Shown here piece after piece: positions 15,908-22,769 of a DNA stretch of 31,457 bases. Each line of letters begins with the position of its first letter. Within the stretch, counting starts at the first letter, position 1. Position numbers and translations under genes: made by a program. The notes below the pieces were generated by a model. That model saw nothing but the letters and a program-made list of their open reading frames with translations, made no database searches and was not told the origin of the DNA. Origin of the DNA: SHLQ01 sp964441145 (lineage in GTDB: Bacteria; Actinomycetota; Acidimicrobiia; Acidimicrobiales; SHLQ01); NCBI GenBank assembly GCA_964441145.1, contig CAYTUB010000033.1:1-31457 (forward strand). The letters run 5' to 3'.

Positions 15908-16576
15908 ATGAAGCGAGCGGAAAAAGCTGAACGCATCGGCGCCCTTCTCGATGACCTCTACCCGGATCCGCCGGTACCGCTGGATCACAAGGATCCCTAC
16001 ACCCTCGTCGTCGCTGTCGCGCTGTCCGCGCAGACCACCGACAAGAAGGTCAACGAGGTGACCCCCGGGCTGTTTGCTGCTGCAGATACGCCCGAGAAGA
16101 TGGCCGCGCTCCCACCCGAGGAGATCCACCAGCTGATTCGGGAGATAGGCCTTGCCCCGACAAAGGCAAAAAACCTCTCAAAGATGGCCCACCAAATTCT
16201 CGACGACGGTGGTGAGATCCGCCCGGATTGGGATTTCCTCGAATCACTCGCCGGTGTCGGACACAAGACGGCCAGCGTGGTTATGGCCGGGGCCTTTGGG
16301 GTTCCCGCGTTCCCCGTCGACACCCATATCCATCGCTTGGCGTTGCGTTGGGGGCTCTCGAACGGCACCACTGTGGAACGTACCGAGCGAGATCTAAAGG
16401 CTGTCTTTGACGAAGAGACGTGGAACCGTCGTCACCTACAGATCATCTTCTTTGGACGTGAGTACTGTCCCGCTCGGCGCCACGATCTGTTGGAGTGCCC
16501 CATTTGCAGCTGGGCCGCGACCAAGAAGCAGGTCGCCGCTGAAGTGAAGATGAACAGCCCAAAATCGAAGGGCTGA
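15908..16576 (+). CDS. nth: Endonuclease III (DNA glycosylase/AP lyase)
   Basis: This 222-residue enzyme removes oxidised pyrimidines and nicks the resulting abasic site in base-excision repair. The helix-hairpin-helix LAGVGHKTASVV places the catalytic lysine at Lys120, and VDTHIHRL gives the catalytic aspartate at Asp138, the same positions as in E. coli Nth. The family entry block LSAQTTDKKVN is at 39-49. The C-terminal iron-sulfur loop is unusual. Cysteines occur at 187, 197 and 200 only, spaced C-x9-C-x2-C, and no fourth cysteine follows. E. coli has C-x6-C-x2-C-x5-C. The cluster may therefore be absent or differently ligated. The ATG at 15908 lacks a Shine-Dalgarno sequence and shares a 112-bp divergent spacer with the NYN-like gene. 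Confidence 0.93.
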   Translation: MKRAEKAERIGALLDDLYPDPPVPLDHKDPYTLVVAVALSAQTTDKKVNEVTPGLFAAADTPEKMAALPPEEIHQLIREIGLAPTKAKNLSKMAHQILDDGGEIRPDWDFLESLAGVGHKTASVVMAGAFGVPAFPVDTHIHRLALRWGLSNGTTVERTERDLKAVFDEETWNRRHLQIIFFGREYCPARRHDLLECPICSWAATKKQVAAEVKMNSPKSKG

Positions 16577-16582
16577 CTTCGG

Positions 16583-16981
16583 CTAGACCCAGAGCTTGTG
16601 CAAGCTGAAACGTTCGGAGCCTTCGCGTTCGACCGTTGCTTTCACCGCGTCAATAAAGGTAGGGCCAGGCGCAAGGAATCGGAGCCGGACCGTGTTTGCG
16701 ACGCCGTTGCTTTCGGCTTCCATCACTTCGGCGTCGCAGAATTCTGAGCCGAGTTTGAAGCGTCCTCTCGCGCCCTCTGCGAGATCCCAGTCTCCTGGAA
16801 GAATCACCTTTGTACCCAAGACCGAAAGGTTCTGGGTTGTGACGAGCTCGCGGTTCGTGGCGGTCCGGCCAAAGCGAGGCTTGCTCATCCAGACAAATTC
16901 TCCACTGACGTGGAGGTTGACCCGCTGGAAGTGGCGTCGCTCTCGACTGCTGAGTTGTTGATACGACAAGATTGAGCTCAT
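16583..16981 (-). CDS. PilZ-domain protein (c-di-GMP receptor)
   Basis: This 132-residue protein is essentially a single PilZ domain, which binds cyclic di-GMP and passes the signal to a partner. Both halves of the ligand signature are present: RxxxR as RHFQR (residues 16-20) and N-x-S-x-x-G as NLSVLG (51-56). There are no membrane segments, and no other output domain is fused. The ATG at 16981 overlaps the TGA of the upstream NYN gene in an ATGA, implying translational coupling and equal expression. A longer frame upstream is only the antisense shadow of that gene. It is the last gene of a minus-strand series that includes glycosyltransferases and a sulfotransferase, so c-di-GMP control of surface glycan production is a reasonable but unproven idea. 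It is convergent with nth, six bases away. Confidence 0.85.
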   Translation of the reverse strand: MSSILSYQQLSSRERRHFQRVNLHVSGEFVWMSKPRFGRTATNRELVTTQNLSVLGTKVILPGDWDLAEGARGRFKLGSEFCDAEVMEAESNGVANTVRLRFLAPGPTFIDAVKATVEREGSERFSLHKLWV

Positions 16982-17544
16982 GCGGCTAGCGGCCCTTCTG
17001 TGTTGATGACGTCCTCCGGACGAGTGTCGTGAGCGTCCTCTGGCAGATGGACTGCGGTATCGGCATACACCCGCAAGGCCGTGCTCATACCGAAGCGGGG
17101 CGCCACGACTCGAATTCGCAGGCCTCGCTGGCGTGCGGCGTGAGCAATGGGAGCAAACGCATGGTCTCCAGACACGATGCACAGCTCATCGAAGCGTTCA
17201 GCGGCGTGGTTTAGGTCGAGGGTCTCTATGAGGGCGATGTCGGCGCCATCTTTGCCGTGGCCGGTAACGATTTGAGAACTCGGGAACAGGTTCTTCGCGG
17301 AGAAGGCAAGTCGCGGATTACAACCGACGATGACCATGTCGGTCGGACGTCGCGCCTCAGCCAGTTCGAGGATTTCTTGCGATCTATCGGGGCGTGACGC
17401 ATCGGCGTGATCGCCGAACATCATGTTTTCGAGATCGACAATGACGATCTTGCGATTCGAGTTCGAATTTTTTCGCTTATCGCCCGCGATCTCGGAGTCG
17501 AGAGTTCCCGCGGAAACGATGTGAAACCTGCACTCGTTGCCCAT
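16978..17544 (-). CDS. NYN-domain (PIN-like) RNase
   Basis: This 188-residue protein contains a complete NYN domain at about residues 31-168. The NYN fold is a PIN-like metal-dependent RNase fold shared by LabA-type and eukaryotic MARF1 proteins. The conserved acids are visible: DLEN at 37-40, GKDGAD at 97-102 and SGDHAF at 125-130, followed by the usual AARQRGLRIRVVAP strand. The cleavage target is unknown. A short polar N-terminal segment of about 30 residues precedes the domain. The ATG at 17544 lies 44 bp after the sulfotransferase stop on the same strand, and its stop codon overlaps the PilZ start by 4 nt. The pairing suggests that an RNA-processing step is tied to c-di-GMP signalling. 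Confidence 0.82.
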   Translation of the reverse strand: MGNECRFHIVSAGTLDSEIAGDKRKNSNSNRKIVIVDLENMMFGDHADASRPDRSQEILELAEARRPTDMVIVGCNPRLAFSAKNLFPSSQIVTGHGKDGADIALIETLDLNHAAERFDELCIVSGDHAFAPIAHAARQRGLRIRVVAPRFGMSTALRVYADTAVHLPEDAHDTRPEDVINTEGPLAA

Positions 17545-17588
17545 ACATCATGAACTCGGTATCGGGGAAGAGCTGCTTTAGAGAAGAT

Positions 17589-18323
17589 TTAGCTAGCAAG
17601 AGTGCGCAGCTCGGCCCAAATGGATCGTGCCCGTTCACCGAGTGCAGGGTCGTGTAGCCACGTCGTCGCGCTCTGTCCGAGAGTCCGGTCAAGAGGCGTG
17701 AACTCGTCGCTGTCCAGGCCGAGGCGCGCAATCGAAGCCTGAATCGCATCGTTAGCGTCAGGCGCTGCATAGTCCACAACGGTGACGTGGGGATGTCCTT
17801 GGAGAGCGGGGAGGGCTTGCTCGTGATAGTGGCACCACAGTTTGAGCCCGAGGTCGGGATCTCGACGAAAGGCAAGATCGCTATCGTCTATGCCGGCGGT
17901 ATCGATATAGCGGCGGATGTGTCTCCGGTGCAGGGATGCGACCGCAGAACCGGGCGGGCGTATCACGAACACGACCTCTGCCCGAGGAGCGGCCGCGAGC
18001 CATTCGGTGAGAAACAGGCACACCCGAGGGTCTTTGACGCCCCACTCGTCAACCGACCGTGCTCGTCGACCTTCGACATACTCTGCGATGTCTGCTTGGG
18101 CCGGTGATCGATCGTGGACTGGTGACGTGCTCTTCCACGTCAGGCCTTCCCGATTGAGCAGCGAGTCATGGAGTTCGATGACAGCTTCGTCCTCGAAGTG
18201 TCCATAGGGGTTCGCTGGCTCTGAACCCAAAAGCGTGTCTCCCATGAACAGGCCAGCGCGGTGAAATGCTCGGGCAACAGCCGAAGTCCCACTCCGGTGG
18301 AACCCCGTAATGAGTACCGTCAC
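17589..18323 (-). CDS. Sulfotransferase-family protein
   Basis: This 244-residue protein should transfer sulfate from PAPS to a hydroxyl, likely on a glycan or lipid. The 5'-phosphosulfate-binding P-loop is GFHRSGTSAVA (about 7-17), and the 3'-phosphate-binding region is the strand-helix VVFVIRPPGSAVASLHRR. WGVKDPRVCLFL between them is typical of bacterial carbohydrate-type sulfotransferases. The start is a GTG at 18323 that overlaps the preceding stop as GTGA, so it is translationally coupled to the upstream unknown gene. It is the fifth gene of a chain that starts with two glycosyltransferases, which points to a sulfated extracellular saccharide as product. The acceptor cannot be read from sequence. 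Confidence 0.83.
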   Translation of the reverse strand: MTVLITGFHRSGTSAVARAFHRAGLFMGDTLLGSEPANPYGHFEDEAVIELHDSLLNREGLTWKSTSPVHDRSPAQADIAEYVEGRRARSVDEWGVKDPRVCLFLTEWLAAAPRAEVVFVIRPPGSAVASLHRRHIRRYIDTAGIDDSDLAFRRDPDLGLKLWCHYHEQALPALQGHPHVTVVDYAAPDANDAIQASIARLGLDSDEFTPLDRTLGQSATTWLHDPALGERARSIWAELRTLAS

Positions 18324-18958
18324 TCGAGGACCTCCGCTGGGTCATCGAGTCGGAAAGCCACTACCGCGCCAACGGTTGGCTGGCCGGGGGCTGCTCGAAC
18401 TCCCCAGACTTCAAAGGGACTTCCCGAGCCGTGGTCTGCGAACACAGAGGCGATGTTGGCGGCGAAGTCAAGCTGTGTGGATCCAAACAGTTCTGCCTGC
18501 GTTAGCGACACGATGAGCGTCTTGTCAGCATCGCCGCGATCGTCTGCTTCCTTCTCTAGACGAGAGATGATCTGGGAGCGAGATCGGTGGATCGCCTTTT
18601 GCTGGTTGCGGTCTTGGAGGGTCTCGTCAACCCCGGCCGAGTCGGTATCGAATCGGCGGCGCATGTGGTTCTCGATGGCCGCATCATGGGAGCGAATCCG
18701 ATCACCGGGACCGAGCGTGTCTAGCCATGGAGACAGCGCGGCAATATCAAGCAGCGTCAGGGCGTTGAGGTCGACGGTGATTGGCATCGGCAGGGATGGG
18801 CCAATGGTGTCCCACGGGAACGCGAGCGGATCATCGATCCAGAGCTCGCTTGCACGCTCGATCTGCGCTTCTAGGTCGAGCACTGCGGCATCGGAAGCCA
18901 CATGTTCCCATTCCGGCGTTTGAGATTCAGCCGTGCCGCCGAACCACACCCTGGTCAT
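18320..18958 (-). CDS. Unknown protein within the glycan operon
   Basis: This 212-residue protein has no domain I can name. It has a predicted helical centre rich in Arg, Asp and Glu (about residues 90-150, including RSRSQIISRLEKEADDRGD). It ends in a strand-rich C-terminus (TLIVSLTQAELFGSTQ, then GSPFEVWGVR and VGAVVAFRLDD). There is no signal peptide and no membrane helix, so it is probably cytoplasmic. The ATG at 18958 is chosen because it overlaps the stop of the coiled-coil gene as ATGA; an earlier ATG 33 codons upstream would run deep into that gene. Its own stop overlaps the sulfotransferase start. Lying between glycosyltransferases and a sulfotransferase, it may help glycan assembly. 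Confidence 0.68.
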   Translation of the reverse strand: MTRVWFGGTAESQTPEWEHVASDAAVLDLEAQIERASELWIDDPLAFPWDTIGPSLPMPITVDLNALTLLDIAALSPWLDTLGPGDRIRSHDAAIENHMRRRFDTDSAGVDETLQDRNQQKAIHRSRSQIISRLEKEADDRGDADKTLIVSLTQAELFGSTQLDFAANIASVFADHGSGSPFEVWGVRAAPGQPTVGAVVAFRLDDPAEVLE

Positions 18959-19260
18959 GTGGGCGGTGCTCCCCATGTGTCCAACATGCGTTTGAATCCG
19001 GCTCTGCGCTTCAGCAAGGGTCCAAACGGCGAACTCTCTAGCTTTTCGAGCGTCCAACGAAAGTCCTGAGACATACGAGTGTGCTTCAGCTCGGCGTCAT
19101 GAAGCTCGGACTCAATCTCGCCAAGCCGTCGCTGAAGATGCCCAGCTTCGTAACGCAAGAAGTCGAGCTCTGCGCGCTCGGATGTGCTGAGCGGCTCAAC
19201 GGGTACAAGGCCCAAATCATTGAGGCTTGCCGAAGCGGAGTCTCCCTGATCAGGTGTCAT
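18955..19260 (-). CDS. Small coiled-coil protein within the glycan operon
   Basis: This 101-residue protein consists of a polar N-terminus, a heptad-like amphipathic helix (about residues 26-76: ERAELDFLRYEAGHLQRRLG and on through LHDAELKHTRM), and a basic tail (LLKRRAGFKRMLD). Coiled coils followed by a short Ser/Arg-rich amphipathic tail often occur at the end of bacterial glycosyltransferases and polysaccharide chain-length proteins. Here the piece is a separate gene. No enzyme motif is present. It overlaps the upstream glycosyltransferase stop (ATGA at 19260-19257) and the downstream unknown gene (ATGA at 18958-18955). It could act as a scaffold or a molecular ruler for the enzymes around it; this is inference. 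Confidence 0.68.
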   Translation of the reverse strand: MTPDQGDSASASLNDLGLVPVEPLSTSERAELDFLRYEAGHLQRRLGEIESELHDAELKHTRMSQDFRWTLEKLESSPFGPLLKRRAGFKRMLDTWGAPPT

Positions 19261-20270
19261 ATGGCCACCTCCTGGCTGGCGATTTCATCGTAGTTCTCAA
19301 GGGGACTTCGAAGAATTTTCAGGGCGGCGGTTCGTTCCTGGTCGAGCCTTCGCTCTCGTGCAGTTATCAGGCCAGCAGCTATGACGCGCGACCGAAGGTC
19401 GCCATCTCCAGCGAGTTGGGAGAGCGCAGCGGCATGTTCCTCAGGATCATCAAAGGTGGCGGTGACCATGTTGTGTCCCGGCACCGCATATGCCTCATTG
19501 CCGCCCACCAGGGCCATGACCACTGCGCATTGAGCGGCCATGGCTTCGAGCCCGGGAAGATAGAAGCCCTCCTCGGGACCCGGTGCCGCCAGGAAGATAT
19601 CTGCGTCGCGGTAGTGGTCGCGCAGAGTTGGCCACGACATTGGCGAACGGATCGCTGTAAACACCACCTCGGTTGGGTCACAGAGCTTGGCTACTGCGTC
19701 GCCGAGATCTGACTTCCAGGTGTTGTAGAGCACCCGTAGCGGAGAGGTCGTATTCATCGCTTGGCGCTCGACAGTGAAATAGTCGATGTCATGGCCTTCG
19801 GGGACCAGATGTAGAGGAAGTGCGGGGTGAACGTGTGGAGCGATCGCCGAGCGGACCTGTTCGCTCACTGCTATTCGAACAAAGGGCCGATGGAGAAGTC
19901 GGTAGTGAAGTCCGTTGTTCCACGTCGGGGTCGCATGACGTGTCCCTTGGACCAGGTGGATAAGACGTTCAGCTGGCGCGCCGATTCGGTCGACAATCGC
20001 GGCGTGGGCGGGCTCGGTGAACAACAACCGATCGTGCTCACTGAGTTGCACTTTGGCGAGGTCTTCGAGCACTCGAAACTGCACTCCGCCCGCCCGAATT
20101 CGTTCCATCACCGGTAACGATGTCATGAGCGGTTCGCTTGTGCCTGCGGCTGGTGCCCACAACGTCACGTCGTATCCGCCGCGCTGGCCGTGCTGCGCGT
20201 AATCGAGCACTTTGATTACCCCGCCCGCGAGACCCCAGAACGGAACGAGGACGTGTAGTTGAGGCTTCAC
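19257..20270 (-). CDS. GT-B glycosyltransferase (GT4-like)
   Basis: This 337-residue enzyme should transfer a sugar from a nucleotide-sugar donor to a growing glycan at the cytoplasmic face of the membrane. It has the two-lobed GT-B plan. The N-terminal lobe begins LHVLVPFWGLAGGVIKVLDY, with the glycine-rich acceptor loop. The C-terminal lobe carries PEEGFYLPGLEAMA, the E-x7-E type donor-binding motif of GT4 enzymes, followed by VGGNEAYAVPGHN. The start is a GTG at 20270 in a GTGA overlap with the stop of the preceding glycosyltransferase. The gene is co-directional and overlapping with four neighbours. Donor and acceptor are not deducible. Confidence 0.85.
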   Translation of the reverse strand: MKPQLHVLVPFWGLAGGVIKVLDYAQHGQRGGYDVTLWAPAAGTSEPLMTSLPVMERIRAGGVQFRVLEDLAKVQLSEHDRLLFTEPAHAAIVDRIGAPAERLIHLVQGTRHATPTWNNGLHYRLLHRPFVRIAVSEQVRSAIAPHVHPALPLHLVPEGHDIDYFTVERQAMNTTSPLRVLYNTWKSDLGDAVAKLCDPTEVVFTAIRSPMSWPTLRDHYRDADIFLAAPGPEEGFYLPGLEAMAAQCAVVMALVGGNEAYAVPGHNMVTATFDDPEEHAAALSQLAGDGDLRSRVIAAGLITARERRLDQERTAALKILRSPLENYDEIASQEVAI

Positions 20271-21421
20271 GCGAGCTCGCGAAGGCGTGACGCTGCCTCG
20301 GTGAGTGCGATGTGTGGATTGAAGCGTTCCTGGGCAGCTTTCGCTCCAGCACGCTTCCGCTCGATGATGGCGGGGTCGGAGACTTCTTCAGCAATGGCAC
20401 GCCAGCGTGCCGGGTCGATCGAGGTCTCAACCCAACCGGCGTCGTATTCGGTGATGATGTCGGAGACCTCGGAGTCGACACCATGAATCACCGGCACGCC
20501 CCAACCAAGAGCGACCGCACTTCTCGTAATCATCGCCAAGCGACGCTCGCTCGATTGGGCAAAGACGTCCACCATGACGTCCATTGACCGGACCCACTCA
20601 TGGAACTCATTGAGCATCAGCGGACCGTATTCGATCACGGTTTCTGGCGGAAGCGCGGAGTCTGGCGCCGGTGTGGCTCCCGCCGACCAGTGCTGGGGGA
20701 GAAGGCAATGCAGCGCATGGCCAGCAGAGCTGAGCGCGGTGTGTGCTGGATGCACCTGTTCGAGAACGCTCCAGAGTTGCGCGTATCCGCCTATGCCGAT
20801 CCGGCGTTGATCGCCGTTCGACGAAGCGCTCACGACAGGCGAGCCTTCGGGGGGGATCACTGGCATCTCGACCAATTGCAGCTGCAACGATGGGTCGTGT
20901 TCGAAGATCGATGACTTGCCCATCTTCAGGCGCTGCTCGTTTACGTTCGGCCTCATCATCCAGCCGAGGGCATAACCCAGCTTGCGTTTGCCGTTGACCC
21001 ACACCAGGTCTGCGAGTGCGAGCGCCCGCTCCTTTTGTGCGGTCAAGGCGTCCCACTCGGGCTCGGGGGTAGGACTAGCGAGGCGCTCGAGCATCTTGGG
21101 GGCAAACAGGTCGTACACATATCGCACATCACCGGTGGGGCGAAGGTGCGGCGTGAGATTCGCGTTGGTGAATACGACCCAGTCGATGCCCGACGATTCG
21201 ATGTGTCCCATCAGCTCGGGAAGTTCGATCACCACTGCGCCGGCGGGCGGCGATTCGGTATCTGCACCGGCGAGCCGTAAAACGTCGGCTGGTACGGCAA
21301 GCTCGACGTCAAACCCGTGGCTTCGAAGGCCAGCAGCAATGCCGCTCGAACGGAGTCCCGGCGCGGCCACGGGCACGCCAAAGCCAGGCACGACGTCGTT
21401 TGAGAGCACCAAGACAGCCAC
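20267..21421 (-). CDS. GT-B glycosyltransferase, first gene of the operon
   Basis: This 384-residue protein has the Rossmann-lobe layout of GT-B glycosyltransferases. The N-terminus reads VLVLSNDVVPGFGVPVAAPGLRSSGIAAGL, and a C-terminal lobe contains RRIGIGGY, LNEFHEWVRSMDVMVDVF and VALGWGVPVIHG. This resembles GT4-type donor-binding lobes, though the E-x7-E motif is weaker than in the next gene. It probably adds a sugar to a surface polysaccharide or glycolipid. The start is a GTG at 21421, with no strong ribosome-binding site. An 87-bp spacer separates it from the membrane protein upstream, so the operon promoter may lie there. It overlaps the second glycosyltransferase by 4 nt. Codon use looks like that of its neighbours. 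Confidence 0.78.
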   Translation of the reverse strand: MAVLVLSNDVVPGFGVPVAAPGLRSSGIAAGLRSHGFDVELAVPADVLRLAGADTESPPAGAVVIELPELMGHIESSGIDWVVFTNANLTPHLRPTGDVRYVYDLFAPKMLERLASPTPEPEWDALTAQKERALALADLVWVNGKRKLGYALGWMMRPNVNEQRLKMGKSSIFEHDPSLQLQLVEMPVIPPEGSPVVSASSNGDQRRIGIGGYAQLWSVLEQVHPAHTALSSAGHALHCLLPQHWSAGATPAPDSALPPETVIEYGPLMLNEFHEWVRSMDVMVDVFAQSSERRLAMITRSAVALGWGVPVIHGVDSEVSDIITEYDAGWVETSIDPARWRAIAEEVSDPAIIERKRAGAKAAQERFNPHIALTEAASRLRELA

Positions 21422-21508
21422 AGCGCCCGAGGTTAGCGTTCACCTCGCCTACCCAAGATCTCCTGGCTCACCAATTAGGGAGAGGCCCAATGAGAAGGGC
21501 GCAATCGG

Positions 21509-22102
21509 TCAGGGTTGCGGAGAAAAATGCGACTCGGGGCGTTCCCGGCGGAGCCAGGCCAGAGTTCCGAGCCCGACACCAGTGGCGAACACGGCCACGA
21601 TCGCGATGCTGTTCGACACGCCAGCCTCGGTGCAAAGCACCCCGGCGATAAACATCCCAACCAAGACGAGGTAGATGCGTACGGCAACCGGTGATCGACC
21701 GGGTGCGGCTTGTGCCCGCACGGCTTCGAGGAGGCCGCCGGCACCAATCGAGGTAACGGCGAGTCCAAGGATGATCGATCCGATGAGCTCAACTTCAAGC
21801 AGTTCCCGAGGAACGGTGCGAACAGGGAACAGGCGATCGGCGAAGGCAAAGCGATAGCCAAGCCAAAAGGCCACCGCACCGGCGGTCGCCCCTAACACCA
21901 TGCGCCACGTGCGGTCCTTGTTGAGGCTTACGGCGAAGAGGCCTCCGGCGAGCAGGGTGATGCCCATCAACGCGATGACGACGTTGTTCACCGTCCCAAA
22001 CGCGAGGATCGACAATATGGCGACGATCCAACCGCCGGCGATCATGCGCAATGGAACTGCCGAGTCCCGCTTGATTATCTGTGGTTGGAAAGTGAAATTC
22101 AC
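21509..22102 (-). CDS. Six-helix membrane protein, hypothetical
   Basis: This 197-residue protein has six hydrophobic stretches, at roughly residues 20-36, 42-61, 66-88, 103-127, 140-160 and 164-184. A positively charged end (RRERPESHF) suits a cytoplasmic C-terminus. No functional motif is recognised. The GTG at 22102 is preferred because it lies 13 bases after the upstream stop codon, with AAGA in front. An ATG 19 codons further in would begin immediately at the first helix, and a longer frame upstream overlaps the selenoprotein gene. It follows the DsbA-like gene closely and is probably co-transcribed. A redox partner role is possible, but few cysteines are present (one, in GVLCTEAG). Confidence 0.6.
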   Translation of the reverse strand: MNFTFQPQIIKRDSAVPLRMIAGGWIVAILSILAFGTVNNVVIALMGITLLAGGLFAVSLNKDRTWRMVLGATAGAVAFWLGYRFAFADRLFPVRTVPRELLEVELIGSIILGLAVTSIGAGGLLEAVRAQAAPGRSPVAVRIYLVLVGMFIAGVLCTEAGVSNSIAIVAVFATGVGLGTLAWLRRERPESHFSPQP

Positions 22103-22115
22103 GGTTCTTGACACA

Positions 22116-22754
22116 CTAGGCGCTGGAACGCTTGTCCTCGATGCGTTCGACCAGTCGAATGTAGGCCTCTGCCGGCTGTGCCCCGGGGATAGCGAACCCC
22201 CCGTCGAGAACAACCGTTGGTACGGCGTTGACCTGGAGTTGGAGTGCGGCGTTATGTTCGACGATCACCTGGTTCGCGAACTCGTCTTCGCGCTCTTGAG
22301 CCAGTGCCTGAAGCGCGTCTCGGTCGAGGCCAATCTCGGCGCCGATGTCGAGCAGTGTTTCCGCGTCTCCGATGTTCCGGTTGTCCGTGAAATACGCCTT
22401 GAGCAACGCGTGGTGATAGGTCATAGAAGCATCGGGGTCGAAGGCTCGAACCGTCTTGTGCGCGACCTGGGCAGGAACGCTCGACGCAGGTTGATCTTCA
22501 TCGGAGGTCCAGACGTTGAACGACGTGCGCGGTTCCTGTTGGGCTGGGTTGAGCCAACTCTTGGTGTATTCGATGAACCCGTCGCGGTCGTCGGTCTTTG
22601 GTTCGACCCGCAAGAGGAACGACTTCCACTCCAGTTCGACGCGGTCTTCAAAGTGCTCTGCTACTTCGTCGAGACGCACGGTCGCGACGTAACACCAAGG
22701 TCAAAGAAAGTCTGACCAGACGGTCAGCCGAATCGGAGCGAGTTCGTTATCCAT
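22116..22754 (-). CDS. DsbA/FrnE-family oxidoreductase with in-frame TGA, candidate selenoprotein (UxxC)
   Basis: Reading from an ATG at 22754 (AGG eight bases upstream) gives MDNELAPIRLTVWSDFL, then TGA at 22703-22701, then PWCYVATVRLDEVAEHF and on to 22116. The total is 212 residues if the TGA is read through. The sequence is a thioredoxin-fold DsbA-family protein of the FrnE type, known as cytosolic thiol oxidoreductases. The family motif is SDFxCPWCY, and here the first active-site Cys is exactly replaced by TGA (position 18) while Cys21 is kept. The rest of the domain, including AVPTVVLDGGFAIPGAQP near the C-terminus (the cis-Pro loop), is intact. This is the expected pattern for selenocysteine. 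A start at the internal GTG 22679 would omit the entire active site. The gene sits 15 bp after the DUF480 fusion and 13 bp before a membrane protein. The alternative is a Cys-to-TGA sequencing error or mutation. Sel genes are not in the window. Confidence 0.75.
22667..22689 (-). promoter_or_regulatory. Candidate bacterial SECIS hairpin
   Basis: Starting 11 bases after the in-frame TGA, the minus strand reads CGTCG, C, GAC, then a loop CGTGC, then GTC, T, CGACG. This folds as 5 bp, one C-U mismatch, 3 bp and a 5-base apical loop. The loop starts 20 bases after TGA, within the 16-37 range described for bacterial SECIS elements. It carries G as its second base, followed by U, as in the known consensus. 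SelB would bind such a loop to insert selenocysteine. Fold energy was not computed. Confidence 0.55.
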
Positions 22755-22769
22755 GGTGTCAACCTAGCG

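Noticed and set aside
22116..22679. Short DsbA-like protein starting at GTG 22679
   Set aside because: It would lack the first strand and the entire active site. The upstream codons encode the expected family N-terminus, so reading through the TGA is the better model.
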